A DNA stretch of 64,000 bases. Origin: Flavobacterium sp. N1994 (GTDB lineage: Bacteria > Bacteroidota > Bacteroidia > Flavobacteriales > Flavobacteriaceae). A model generated the notes under the pieces. That model saw nothing but the letters and a program-made list of their open reading frames with translations. It had not been told where the DNA came from and made no database searches. Position 1 is the stretch's first letter. Every line of letters begins with the position of its first letter. A program made the position numbers and the translations under genes. Below are positions 9,601-18,039 of the stretch, piece after piece. The stretch is taken from the NCBI RefSeq assembly GCF_025947145.1, contig NZ_CP109999.1:2976001-3040000 (forward strand), written 5' to 3'.

Positions 9601-12600
9601 AGAAGGAACACCTTCTGCACCGGCATATTGTGGAGGAGCAACAACAGTTACTTATAGAGTTACTGATAAATGTTACCAAACCACTACTCATACAGCTACG
9701 TTTACTATTACACCAGCACCAGCAGTTAATGTGACAAGTGCACAAGACAGTACAAGTGGAGCTTGTAGTTATGCAAATCAAGATGCAGCTAATGCAGCAT
9801 TCGCTACATGGTTATCTGGGTTTACAGTAAGTGGAGGATGTTTGCCAGTGGGAAGCTTTGGAGAGGTAACGCCTTCTGCGCCAGCATATTGTGGAGGAGC
9901 AACAACAGTTACTTATACAGTATCTGATAAATGTTACCAAACCACTACACATACAGCTACGTTTACTATTACACCAGCACCAGCTGTTAATGTGACAAGC
10001 GCACAAGACAGCACAAGTGGAGCATGTACTTATGCAAATCAAGATGCAGCCAATGCAGCATTCGCTACATGGTTATCAGGATTTACAGTAAGTGGAGGAT
10101 GTTCACCAATAGGAAGTTATGGACAACCACAAGCACCAGCATATTGTGGAGGAGCAACAACAGTTACTTATAGAGTTACTGATAAATGTTACCAATCAAC
10201 TTCTCATACAGCTACATTTACTATTACACCAGCACCAGCTGTAAATGTGACAAGTGCACAAGACAGTACAAGTGGAGCATGTACTTATGCCAATCAAGAT
10301 GCAGCTAATGCAGCATTTGCTACATGGTTAGCAGGATTTACAGTAAGTGGAGGATGTTCACCAGTGGGAAGTTATGGACAACCACAAGCACCAGCTTATT
10401 GTGGAGGAGCGACAACAGTTACTTATACAGTATCTGATAAATGTTACCAAAACACTACTCATTCAGCTACGTTTACTATTACACCAGCACCAGCTGTTTT
10501 AGTTAATACACCTTCAAATAGTATAACTCCCGCTACTAATTATGCAGATCAAGACGCAGCAAACGCAGCATTTGCTACATGGTTAGCAGGATTTACAGTA
10601 AGTGGAGGATGTTCACCAGTGGGAAGTTATGGACAGCCACAAGCACCATTATATTGTGGAGGGTCAACAACGGTTACTTATACAGTATCAGATAAATGTT
10701 ATGAACCAACAATTCATATCGCTACGTTTACGATTACACCAGTAACACCAGCAACTATTAATACACCAAATGACAGTTTAACAGGAGCTTGTACTTATGC
10801 AGATCAAGATGCCGCAAATGCAGCATTCAATGCATGGTTAGCTCATTTTAGTGTAAGCGCAGGTATTAACCCATCAGGAAGTTTTGGAGAGGGACAACCA
10901 CAAGCACCAGCTTATTGTGGAGGATCAACTACAGTTACTTATACCGTAACTGATAGATGTCATGAGCCAGTTGTAATTGTAAGAACCTTTACTATTACTC
11001 CAGCACCAACTGTTAATGTGACAACACCAGATAATAGTACTACAAATGCTTGTAGTTATGCCAATCAAGATGCAGCCAATGCAGCATTCGCTACATGGTT
11101 ATCAGGATTTACAGTAAGTGGAGGATGTTCACCAGTAGGAGTTCTTGGAGTTATTGGAACTACACAAAGTATCCCGACTGCACCAGCTTATTGTGGAGGG
11201 TCAACAACAGTTACTTATACAGTATCTGATAAATGTTACCAATCAACTAGACATTCAGCTACGTTTACTATTACACCAGCACCAGCTGTTAATGTGACAA
11301 GTGCACAAGACAGTTCAACTGGAGCATGTACCTATGCTAATCAAGATGCAGCCAATGCAGCATTCGCTACATGGTTATCAGGATTTACAGTAAGTGGAGG
11401 ATGTTCACCATCAGGAAGCTTTGGAGAAGGAACACCTTCTGCACCAGCTTATTGTGGAGGAGCAACAACAGTTACTTATACAGTATCTGATAAATGTTAC
11501 CAATCAACTTCTCATACAGCTACGTTTACTATTACACCAGCACCAGCAGTTAATGTGACAAGTGCACAAGACAGTTCAACTGGAGCTTGTACCTATGCTA
11601 ATCAAGATGCAGCCAATGCAGCATTTGCTACATGGTTAGCAGGATTTACTGTAAGTGGAGGATGTTCACCATCAGGAAGCTTTGGAGAAGGAACACCTTC
11701 TGCACCAGCATATTGTGGAGGAGCAACAACAGTTACTTATACAGTATCTGATAAATGTTACCAATCAACTAGACATACAGCTACGTTTACTATTACACCA
11801 GCACCAGCTGTTAATGTGACAAGCGCACAAGACAGTACAACTGGAGCATGTTCTTATGCCAATCAAGATGCAGCCAATGCAGCATTCGCTACATGGTTAG
11901 CAGGATTTACAGTAAGTGGAGGATGTTCACCAATAGGAAGCTTTGGAGAAGGGACACCTTCTGCACCAGCTTATTGTGGAGGAGCAACAACAGTTACTTA
12001 TACAGTATCTGATAAATGTTACCAAACTACTACACATTCAGCTACGTTTACTATTACACCAGCACCAGCTGTTAATGTGACAAGTGCACAAGATAGTGTA
12101 ACGAGTGCATGTAATTATGCCAACCAAGATGCAGCCAATGCAGCATTCGCTACATGGTTATCAGGATTTACAGTAAGTGGAGGATGTTCACCGGTAGGAA
12201 GTTTTGGAGAAGGAACTCCACAAGCACCAGCTCATTGTGGAGGAGCAACAACAGTTACTTATACAGTATCTGATAAATGTTACCAAACTACAACTCATAC
12301 AGCTACCTTTACTATTTCACAACCAGCGCCAGTTGTTATAAATGCAGCTAGTAATGTAACATATAGTTCTTGTGCTTATGCAAATCAAGATGCATTAAAT
12401 GCTGCATTTAACACATGGTTAAATGGATTAAGTGTAAGTGGTGGGTGTTCGCCAGTTGGAACTGTTCAAGGGCATCCAACTGCACCATCATTATGTTCAG
12501 GAGGTTCAGTTTGTGTTACTTACAATGTAACAGATAAATGTTACTCAGGTTCAGTGACAATTAAATTTACTATTACACCAGCACCAGCAGTTAATGTGAC

Positions 12601-15600
12601 AAGTGCACAAGACAGTTCAACTGGAGCATGTACCTATGCCAATCAAGATGCAGCCAATGCAGCATTCGCTACATGGTTATCAGGATTTACAGTAAGTGGA
12701 GGATGTTCACCAGTAGGAAGCTTTGGAGAAGGAACACCATCTGCACCAGCATATTGTGGAGGAGCAACAACAGTTACTTATACAGTATCTGATAAATGTT
12801 ACCAAACCACTACTCATACAGCTACGTTTACTATTACACCAGCACCAGCAGTTAATGTGACAAGTGCACAAGACAGTTCAACTGGAGCTTGTACCTATGC
12901 TAATCAAGATGCAGCCAATGCAGCATTCGCTACATGGTTAGCAGGATTTACTGTAAGTGGAGGATGTTCACCATCAGGAAGCTTTGGAGAAGGAACACCT
13001 TCTGCACCAGCTTATTGTGGAGGAGCAACAACAGTTACTTATACAGTATCTGATAAATGTTACCAATCAACTTCTCATACAGCTACGTTTACTATTACAC
13101 CAGCACCAGCTGTTAATGTGACAAGCGCACAAGACAGTACAACTGGAGCATGTTCTTATGCCAATCAAGATGCAGCTAATGCAGCATTCGCTACATGGTT
13201 ATCAGGATTTACAGTAAGTGGAGGATGTTCACCAGTAGGAAGCTTTGGAGAAGGAACACCTTCTGCACCTGCATATTGTGGAGGAGCAACAACAGTTACT
13301 TATACAGTATCTGATAAATGTTACCAATCAACTACTCGTACAGCTACGTTTACTATTACACCAGCAACACCAGTTGTATTCAATTGTGGAACTAATGTAA
13401 CAGTACCAGCATGTAGTACACAAGCTCAAGTTAATGCGGCATACGCTTCATTCTTAGCTTCAGTTACTGCAAGTGGAGGTTGTACTAATGGTTCGATTAC
13501 AAACAATGCGCCAACAACAGCACCATCAGCGTGCGGAGGTTCAGTAAATGTTACTTGGACTTATAATGTAATTGGATGTGGTACATCTCAATCTTGTACT
13601 AAAACATTCACAGTTGCAGCTCCAGCACCAGTTGTTATCAACTGTGGTAATGTTGTAACTTTACCAGCATGTAGCACACAAGCGCAATTAAATGCTGCTT
13701 GGAGTGCATTCTTGGCTTCAACAACTGCTACAGGTGGATGTAATGGAGTATTAACAAGATCTGCATGTAGTGCACCTGCATTATGTGGAGGATATGTAGA
13801 TGTTACTTGGACTTATACAGTAAGTACATGTGGACAACAATCAGGGTGTGGAAGCAACAGTAATTCAGTACACTGTACTAGAAGATTTACAGTTGCAGCA
13901 CCAGCACCAGTAGCTATAAGCTGTGGAACTAATGTAACAGTACCAGCATGTAGCACACAAGCTGAAGTAACTGCAGCTTGGAATTCATTCTTAGCTTCAA
14001 CGACAGCAACAGGAGGATGTAGCGGAGTACTGACAAACAATGGAACAACACCACCTTCATTATGTGGAGGTTATAAAGATGTTACTTGGACTTACACAGT
14101 AGGTTCTTGTGGTCAACAATCAGGATGTGGAAGTAGTAATACAGTATCATGTACTAAAAGATTTACTGTTTCAGCTCCAGCTCCAGTGGTATTCAATTGT
14201 GGAAATAATGTAACTGTACCTGCTTGTAGCACTCAATCTCAATTAGCAGCAGCATGGAATTCGTTCCTAACTTCAACAACTGCTTCAGGTGGATGTAATG
14301 GAGTATTAACTAGAACTCAAGCTACAATGCCATCATTGTGTGGAGGTTATGTTGATGTTACTTGGACTTATACAGTTGGTAGTTGTGGAACAACTGCAAC
14401 TAGTTGTGGTGCTCCAGCTACAAGTTCTAATGGAGTGTATACTTGTACTAAGCGATTTACAGTTGCTGCGTCTTCTCCAGTTGTATTCAACTGTGGAACT
14501 GATGTAACCGTACTAGCTTGTAGTACAGCTGCACAAGTAACTACAGCTTGGAATGCATTCTTAGCTTCAACTACTGCAAGTGGTGGATGTAATGGAGTGT
14601 TAACAAGAAGTACTTGTACTATGCCATCAGCATGTGGCGGATATGTAGATGTAACTTGGACTTACACTGCAGGATCATGTGGAGGAACTCCTACTACACA
14701 ATCATGTACTAAACGATTTACAGTTGCTGCACCATCGCAAGTGGTATTCAACTGTGGTAATAATGTAACAGTACCAGCATGTAGCACAGCTGCACAAGTA
14801 ACTGCAGCTTGGAATTCATTCTTGTCTTCAACAACTGCTTCAGGTGGATGTAACGGAGTGTTAACAAGAAGTTCTTGTAGCGCACCTTCAACATGTGGAG
14901 GTTATGTTGATGTTACTTGGACTTATACTGTAAGTGTATGTGGACAACAATCAGGTTGTGGAAGCAGTAATACGAATTCAGTGTCATGCACTAAACGTTT
15001 CACAGTAGAAGCTGCACCAGCTGCAACTCTTAATTGTGGAAATAATGTAACTGTACCTTCTTGTAGCACTCAAGCTCAAGTGAATACTGCTTGGACTTCA
15101 TTCTTAGCATCAACTACTGTAAGTGGTGGATGTAGTGCAGGAACATTGACAAACAATGCACCATCTACACCACCAGCAGCATGCGGAGGATATGTAGATG
15201 TTACTTGGACATACAGAACTAATAGTACTTGTGGACAAACAGTAACATGCGGTGGTCAAACTTCAACTACAGGAACACAAACTTGTACTAAACGTTTCAC
15301 AGTACAAGCAGCAACACCTGCAACTCTAAACTGTGCAAGTGATGTAAGAGTTCCTTCTTGTAGTACTCAAGCACAAGTAAATGCAGCATGGGCTTCATTC
15401 TTGGCTTCAACTACTGTAAGCGGAGGATGTTCTACTGGAACATTAACAAACAATGCACCTTCAACACCACCAGCATCTTGTGGAGGATATGTAGATGTAA
15501 CTTGGACTTACAGAACAAACAGTACTTGTGGTCAACCAGTAACATGTGGAGGTCAAACTTCAACTACAGGAACACAAACTTGTACTAAACGTTTCACAGT

Positions 15601-17053
15601 AGAAGCTGCAACAGCTGCAACTCTAAACTGTGCAAGCGATGTAACAGTACCATCTTGTAGTTCACAAGCACAAATAAATGCAGCATGGGCTTCATTCTTA
15701 GCTTCGACTACCGTAAGTGGTGGATGTTCTTCTGGAACATTGACAAACAATGCACCAGCTAATGCACCATCAGCATGCGGAGGATATGTAGATGTAACTT
15801 GGACCTACAGAACAAACAGTACTTGTAGTCAACCAGTAACATGTGGAGGTCAAACTTCAACTACAGGAACACAAACTTGTACTAAACGTTTCACAGTGGC
15901 CGCTGCACCAGCAGTAACATTCAACTGTGGTAATAATGTAACAGTACCATCATGTAGTACTCAAACTCAAGTTAATTGTGCATGGAATTCATTCTTAGCA
16001 TCAACTACCGTAAGTGGAGGATGTAGCACTGGAACATTGACCAACAATGCGCCATCAACACCACCATCAGCTTGTGGAGGATATGTAGACGTGACTTGGA
16101 CTTATACAGCAGGAAGTAGTGCATGTGGACAAACAATTACTTGTGGAGGTCAAACTACTACTGCTAGTACTTATACTTGTACTAAACGTTTCACAGTAGC
16201 CGCTGCACCAGCAGTGACTTTCAACTGTGGTAATAATGTAACAGTACCAGCATGTAGCACTCAAGCACAAGTAAATTGCGCATGGACATCATTCTTAGCT
16301 TCAACAACTGTAAGCGGTGGATGTAGTTCAGGAACTTTGACTAACAATGCACCATCTTGTGCACCATCAGCGTGTGGAGGATATGTAGATGTTACTTGGA
16401 CTTACAGAACAAATAATACTTGTGGTCAAGCTATTACTTGTGGAGGACAAACATCACAAGCAACTGTTTATACTTGTACAAAACGATTTACAGTTGTTGC
16501 TGGAGGTGCTGTTGATGTAGCAGGACCATGTAATGTAAGTTACCCAGCTACTAACTATAGTAGTCAATATGCAGTTAATTGTGCATTTGCTAATTGGTTA
16601 GCTCAATTCACAACAGTAAGTTCAGGATGTGGAGCAACAGCAGTCTTCAGTGGAGATTGTAGAGTAGCACCAAGTTGGACATACGGTGGAACAGTGAGAG
16701 TGGTTTACAGTATTACAGGAAATTGTAATTCAGATAGCGTTTGTGCAACATTCACAATCACTAGAGGTTCAACTTGTGCTAAAGCTACAAATGATAACTT
16801 GACAACTACAATGACTGCTAAAGCTTATCCGAATCCATTTAGCAGTAGCTTCAACTTAGATGTAACAACATCAAGTGTTGATAAAGTAGCGGTGACTATT
16901 TATGATATGACTGGAAAATTAATCGAACAACGTGAGGTTAATGCAGATGAAGTATCAGGATTGCAAGTTGGAGAACGTTTCCCTGCTGGAGTATACAATG
17001 TAATTGTTTCTCAAGGAACTGAAGTTAAAACTTTAAGAGTAATTAAAAGATAA
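6653..17053 (+). CDS. Giant modular surface protein (3466 aa), ~35 HYR-like cysteine-rich modules, T9SS type A domain
   Basis: An extended signal peptide (~48 residues, with a CCC run in the n-region) ends at VSAQ. The N-terminal domain (~50-170) is shared with the preceding small gene. After one divergent module there are 22 modules of 85-87 residues (residues 339-2240), each with NQDAANAAF, WLxGFTVSGGC, YCGG and VSDKCY. Eleven modules of a second class follow (2241-3286; NCGNNVTVPACST, SGGC, GGYVDVTWTY, CTKRFTV), with more cysteines. One divergent module (from 3287) and a T9SS type A domain (AYPNPFSSSFNL, YDMTGKL, VRxxKR-like end RVIKR) close the protein. The modules resemble HYR/Ig-like folds of large Bacteroidota adhesins. 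Four or more Cys per module suggest disulfide-stiffened domains. The size and architecture recall SprB-type gliding adhesins, but the type A domain and absence of a sprF neighbour argue against an orthologue. Adhesion or matrix function is inferred. Confidence 0.85.
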   Translation: MKNSTLFSIETRFKNRFYCCCESLKGNFKFLLVFLLFMGSFSQGVSAQGTLVPACNLIGPLEGCAVANSLDTSGDITINIVVARSGLPNLLDPQHNLNFAYSFPSNSSGAFIRTYGNVVYDPIANKTTQSLQVFPGTTTAEFNLQLDVTNSTSSPHTFCECSKSVSISKVAATSSYSPILCYGQLSTLTAVGSFSDVGTYTYTLLPSGPSNSTGIFPNLPGSVSGITYIVDVMSAEGCETTTSQTITQPAFNPVILSCPQTTTITACQTQDAVNTAFNNWLNSFSYTGGTNPSLIRNPLQPSAPLACGGATSVTWTVTDQCGQQQTCTSTFTVPVPPTVNVTKPQDSVTGACTYANQDAANAAFTTWLAGFTVSGGCSPIGSYGQPQAPAYCGGATTVTYTVSDKCYQSTTHTATFTITPAPAVNVIKPQDSVTGVCTYANQDAANAAFTTWLAGFTVSGGCSPVGSYGQPQAPAYCGGATTVTYTVSDKCYQTTTHTATFTITPAPAVNVTSAQDSSTGACTYVNQDAANAAFARWLSGFAVSGGCSPSGSFGEGTPSAPAYCGGSTTVTYTVSDKCYQPTRHTATFTITPAPAVNVIKPQDSVTGACTYANQDAANAAFTTWLAGFTVSGGCSPVGSYGQPQAPAYCGGATTVTYTVSDKCYQSTSHTATFTITPAPAVNVTSAQDSTTGACSYANQDAANAAFATWLSGFTVSGGCSPVGSFGEGTPSAPAYCGGATTVTYTVSDKCYQSTSHTATFTITPAPAVNVTSAQDSTTGACSYANQDAANAAFATWLSGFTVSGGCSPIGSYGQPQAPAYCGGATTVTYTVSDKCYQSTSHTATFTITPAPAVNVTSAQDSTTGACIYANQDAANAAFATWLAGFTVSGGCSPIGSYGQPQAPAYCGGSTTVTYRVSDKCYQSTSHTATFTITPAPAVNVTSAQDSTTGACSYANQDAANAAFATWLSGFTVSGGCSPVGSFGEGTPSAPAYCGGATTVTYRVTDKCYQTTTHTATFTITPAPAVNVTSAQDSTSGACSYANQDAANAAFATWLSGFTVSGGCLPVGSFGEVTPSAPAYCGGATTVTYTVSDKCYQTTTHTATFTITPAPAVNVTSAQDSTSGACTYANQDAANAAFATWLSGFTVSGGCSPIGSYGQPQAPAYCGGATTVTYRVTDKCYQSTSHTATFTITPAPAVNVTSAQDSTSGACTYANQDAANAAFATWLAGFTVSGGCSPVGSYGQPQAPAYCGGATTVTYTVSDKCYQNTTHSATFTITPAPAVLVNTPSNSITPATNYADQDAANAAFATWLAGFTVSGGCSPVGSYGQPQAPLYCGGSTTVTYTVSDKCYEPTIHIATFTITPVTPATINTPNDSLTGACTYADQDAANAAFNAWLAHFSVSAGINPSGSFGEGQPQAPAYCGGSTTVTYTVTDRCHEPVVIVRTFTITPAPTVNVTTPDNSTTNACSYANQDAANAAFATWLSGFTVSGGCSPVGVLGVIGTTQSIPTAPAYCGGSTTVTYTVSDKCYQSTRHSATFTITPAPAVNVTSAQDSSTGACTYANQDAANAAFATWLSGFTVSGGCSPSGSFGEGTPSAPAYCGGATTVTYTVSDKCYQSTSHTATFTITPAPAVNVTSAQDSSTGACTYANQDAANAAFATWLAGFTVSGGCSPSGSFGEGTPSAPAYCGGATTVTYTVSDKCYQSTRHTATFTITPAPAVNVTSAQDSTTGACSYANQDAANAAFATWLAGFTVSGGCSPIGSFGEGTPSAPAYCGGATTVTYTVSDKCYQTTTHSATFTITPAPAVNVTSAQDSVTSACNYANQDAANAAFATWLSGFTVSGGCSPVGSFGEGTPQAPAHCGGATTVTYTVSDKCYQTTTHTATFTISQPAPVVINAASNVTYSSCAYANQDALNAAFNTWLNGLSVSGGCSPVGTVQGHPTAPSLCSGGSVCVTYNVTDKCYSGSVTIKFTITPAPAVNVTSAQDSSTGACTYANQDAANAAFATWLSGFTVSGGCSPVGSFGEGTPSAPAYCGGATTVTYTVSDKCYQTTTHTATFTITPAPAVNVTSAQDSSTGACTYANQDAANAAFATWLAGFTVSGGCSPSGSFGEGTPSAPAYCGGATTVTYTVSDKCYQSTSHTATFTITPAPAVNVTSAQDSTTGACSYANQDAANAAFATWLSGFTVSGGCSPVGSFGEGTPSAPAYCGGATTVTYTVSDKCYQSTTRTATFTITPATPVVFNCGTNVTVPACSTQAQVNAAYASFLASVTASGGCTNGSITNNAPTTAPSACGGSVNVTWTYNVIGCGTSQSCTKTFTVAAPAPVVINCGNVVTLPACSTQAQLNAAWSAFLASTTATGGCNGVLTRSACSAPALCGGYVDVTWTYTVSTCGQQSGCGSNSNSVHCTRRFTVAAPAPVAISCGTNVTVPACSTQAEVTAAWNSFLASTTATGGCSGVLTNNGTTPPSLCGGYKDVTWTYTVGSCGQQSGCGSSNTVSCTKRFTVSAPAPVVFNCGNNVTVPACSTQSQLAAAWNSFLTSTTASGGCNGVLTRTQATMPSLCGGYVDVTWTYTVGSCGTTATSCGAPATSSNGVYTCTKRFTVAASSPVVFNCGTDVTVLACSTAAQVTTAWNAFLASTTASGGCNGVLTRSTCTMPSACGGYVDVTWTYTAGSCGGTPTTQSCTKRFTVAAPSQVVFNCGNNVTVPACSTAAQVTAAWNSFLSSTTASGGCNGVLTRSSCSAPSTCGGYVDVTWTYTVSVCGQQSGCGSSNTNSVSCTKRFTVEAAPAATLNCGNNVTVPSCSTQAQVNTAWTSFLASTTVSGGCSAGTLTNNAPSTPPAACGGYVDVTWTYRTNSTCGQTVTCGGQTSTTGTQTCTKRFTVQAATPATLNCASDVRVPSCSTQAQVNAAWASFLASTTVSGGCSTGTLTNNAPSTPPASCGGYVDVTWTYRTNSTCGQPVTCGGQTSTTGTQTCTKRFTVEAATAATLNCASDVTVPSCSSQAQINAAWASFLASTTVSGGCSSGTLTNNAPANAPSACGGYVDVTWTYRTNSTCSQPVTCGGQTSTTGTQTCTKRFTVAAAPAVTFNCGNNVTVPSCSTQTQVNCAWNSFLASTTVSGGCSTGTLTNNAPSTPPSACGGYVDVTWTYTAGSSACGQTITCGGQTTTASTYTCTKRFTVAAAPAVTFNCGNNVTVPACSTQAQVNCAWTSFLASTTVSGGCSSGTLTNNAPSCAPSACGGYVDVTWTYRTNNTCGQAITCGGQTSQATVYTCTKRFTVVAGGAVDVAGPCNVSYPATNYSSQYAVNCAFANWLAQFTTVSSGCGATAVFSGDCRVAPSWTYGGTVRVVYSITGNCNSDSVCATFTITRGSTCAKATNDNLTTTMTAKAYPNPFSSSFNLDVTTSSVDKVAVTIYDMTGKLIEQREVNADEVSGLQVGERFPAGVYNVIVSQGTEVKTLRVIKR
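7667..13372 (+). repeat. 22 class-1 HYR-like modules (255 or 261 bp, some variants)
   Basis: Two length forms alternate. A Y form has GSYGQPQAPAYCGG (85 codons) and an F form has GSFGEGTPSAPAYCGG (87 codons). In order the modules are Y, Y, F, Y, F, Y, Y, F, F, Y, Y, Y, hybrid (GEGQPQ), long variant, F, F, F, hybrid (GEGTPQ), short divergent, F, F, F. The Y form occurs only in the first 12 modules. Blocks 15-17 and 20-22 look like copies of one another. Many modules differ by only a few bases over 250. Confidence 0.85.
13373..16510 (+). repeat. 11 class-2 cysteine-rich HYR-like modules
   Basis: Eleven modules start with NCG/NCAS and contain VPACST or VPSCST, SGGC, CGGYVDVTWTY and CTKRFTV. Lengths vary because of a cysteine-rich insertion before the last strand (for example CGQQSGCGSS, or CGQTVTCGGQTST). 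The last five (from ~15020) share the VTCGGQT insert and are closest to each other, so this part expanded separately from the class-1 array. Confidence 0.8.
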
Positions 17054-17073
17054 ATCTATAAATAAGAGGTAAT

Positions 17074-17103
17074 AAAGCCCTTCAGCTTATTTGAAGGGTT
17101 TTA
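17074..17103 (+). terminator. Hairpin terminator after the giant adhesin
   Basis: CCCTTCA (17078-17084) pairs with TGAAGGG (17092-17098), and flanking A/T pairs lead into TTTTAT. It lies only ~25 bases before the next start codon, so it may attenuate rather than fully separate the next gene. Confidence 0.7.
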
Positions 17104-17127
17104 TAAACCTTTTTAAATTCAAATATT

Positions 17128-17964
17128 ATGAAAAAAAGAGTTCTTATTAGTTTTATCCTAACACTAATGTTAGGTATCACTTCAGGGTATAGCCAAGGTT
17201 GTTCAGGTCAGTTCAAAACATTCACAATTGGTGGATGGGGAACAAATTGTAACGGAAACAATCCAGGATGTTACAGAGATGCAAATTTCGATGCTGCTTT
17301 TCCTGATGGAGTAATGATTGGATGCGGAAGCAATACATTGACTTTTACATCATCATCAGCTGTTGCAAATTATTTGCCTGCAGGTGGAAGCCCAGCTGTT
17401 CTTAATGGAAGTGCAACAGATCCAACTACTAGTAGAGGGGTTTTATCTTCTCAAGTACTTGCTATTGCTTTAGCAGTAGGTTTTGACGTTTATGATCCAA
17501 ATTTTTCTACCAGTAGTACAAGTTTTGGTTCATTAACAATCAAATCGGGGACATTTGCCGGTATGAGTATCGCTAACTTTTTACAATTAGCAAATAATGT
17601 TCTTGGAGGTTGTTCTACACAATATTCGTTATCAGCTATTAATGATGCCGCAACGGCTATCAATCAAAATTTTGACAACGGAACTGTTGATAATGGATAC
17701 ATTAATTGTAGTAGAGGCATTTCTTTAAACATTCAAATTGGATCTAATCCTGACGTATGTCAAGATGGAAATGGTTTAGTAACTATTACTATCACTGGAG
17801 GAACTGCACCATACCAACTTAAAATTTATAAAAACAATGTTCTAATTTCAACAGTTAATTCAAATGATGCTGTTGCTTATTTAAGCGGTTTAGGAACCGG
17901 TAACTTCTCAGTTACTGTTACTGACGGTAATTCGCAATCCGCAACAGGAACTTGGACATTGTAA
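17128..17964 (+). CDS. Secreted protein of unknown family with C-terminal SprB-like repeat domain
   Basis: 278 residues with a clear signal peptide (MKKRVLISFILTLMLGITSGYSQ, mature from ~GCSGQ). The central part is Ser/Thr/Gly-rich with several Cys (NNPGCYRDANFD, MIGCGSNTL, LGGCSTQYSL). The last ~70 residues (GLVTITITGGTAPYQLKIY, LGTGNFSVTVTDGNS) match the pattern of the SprB repeat, a beta domain of gliding-adhesin proteins. There is no T9SS sorting domain. Position directly after the giant adhesin suggests a related surface role. I do not recognise the N-terminal ~200 residues. Confidence 0.65.
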   Translation: MKKRVLISFILTLMLGITSGYSQGCSGQFKTFTIGGWGTNCNGNNPGCYRDANFDAAFPDGVMIGCGSNTLTFTSSSAVANYLPAGGSPAVLNGSATDPTTSRGVLSSQVLAIALAVGFDVYDPNFSTSSTSFGSLTIKSGTFAGMSIANFLQLANNVLGGCSTQYSLSAINDAATAINQNFDNGTVDNGYINCSRGISLNIQIGSNPDVCQDGNGLVTITITGGTAPYQLKIYKNNVLISTVNSNDAVAYLSGLGTGNFSVTVTDGNSQSATGTWTL

Positions 17965-17983
17965 TAGAATAAAATTTAATTAT

Positions 17984-18018
17984 TAAAAAAAGGCCATCTA
18001 AATTAGATGGCTTTTTTT
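17984..18018. terminator. Bidirectional terminator between convergent genes
   Basis: GCCATCTA (17993-18000) pairs with TAGATGGC (18004-18011). An A run precedes the stem and a T run (18012-18018) follows it, so it can serve the plus-strand secreted protein and the minus-strand terC-like gene. Confidence 0.85.
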
Positions 18019-18039
18019 ATTTATTATTAAATCGATATA

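Noticed and set aside
8009-10042. Minus-strand frames of 60-76 codons inside the HYR-like repeats
   Set aside because: They recur with the repeat period, have Cys/Ser-rich composition produced by antisense reading of the modules, and have no start context.
6653-17053. SprB orthologue
   Set aside because: Size and context are similar, but the sorting domain is type A and no sprC, sprD or sprF neighbours exist in the window.
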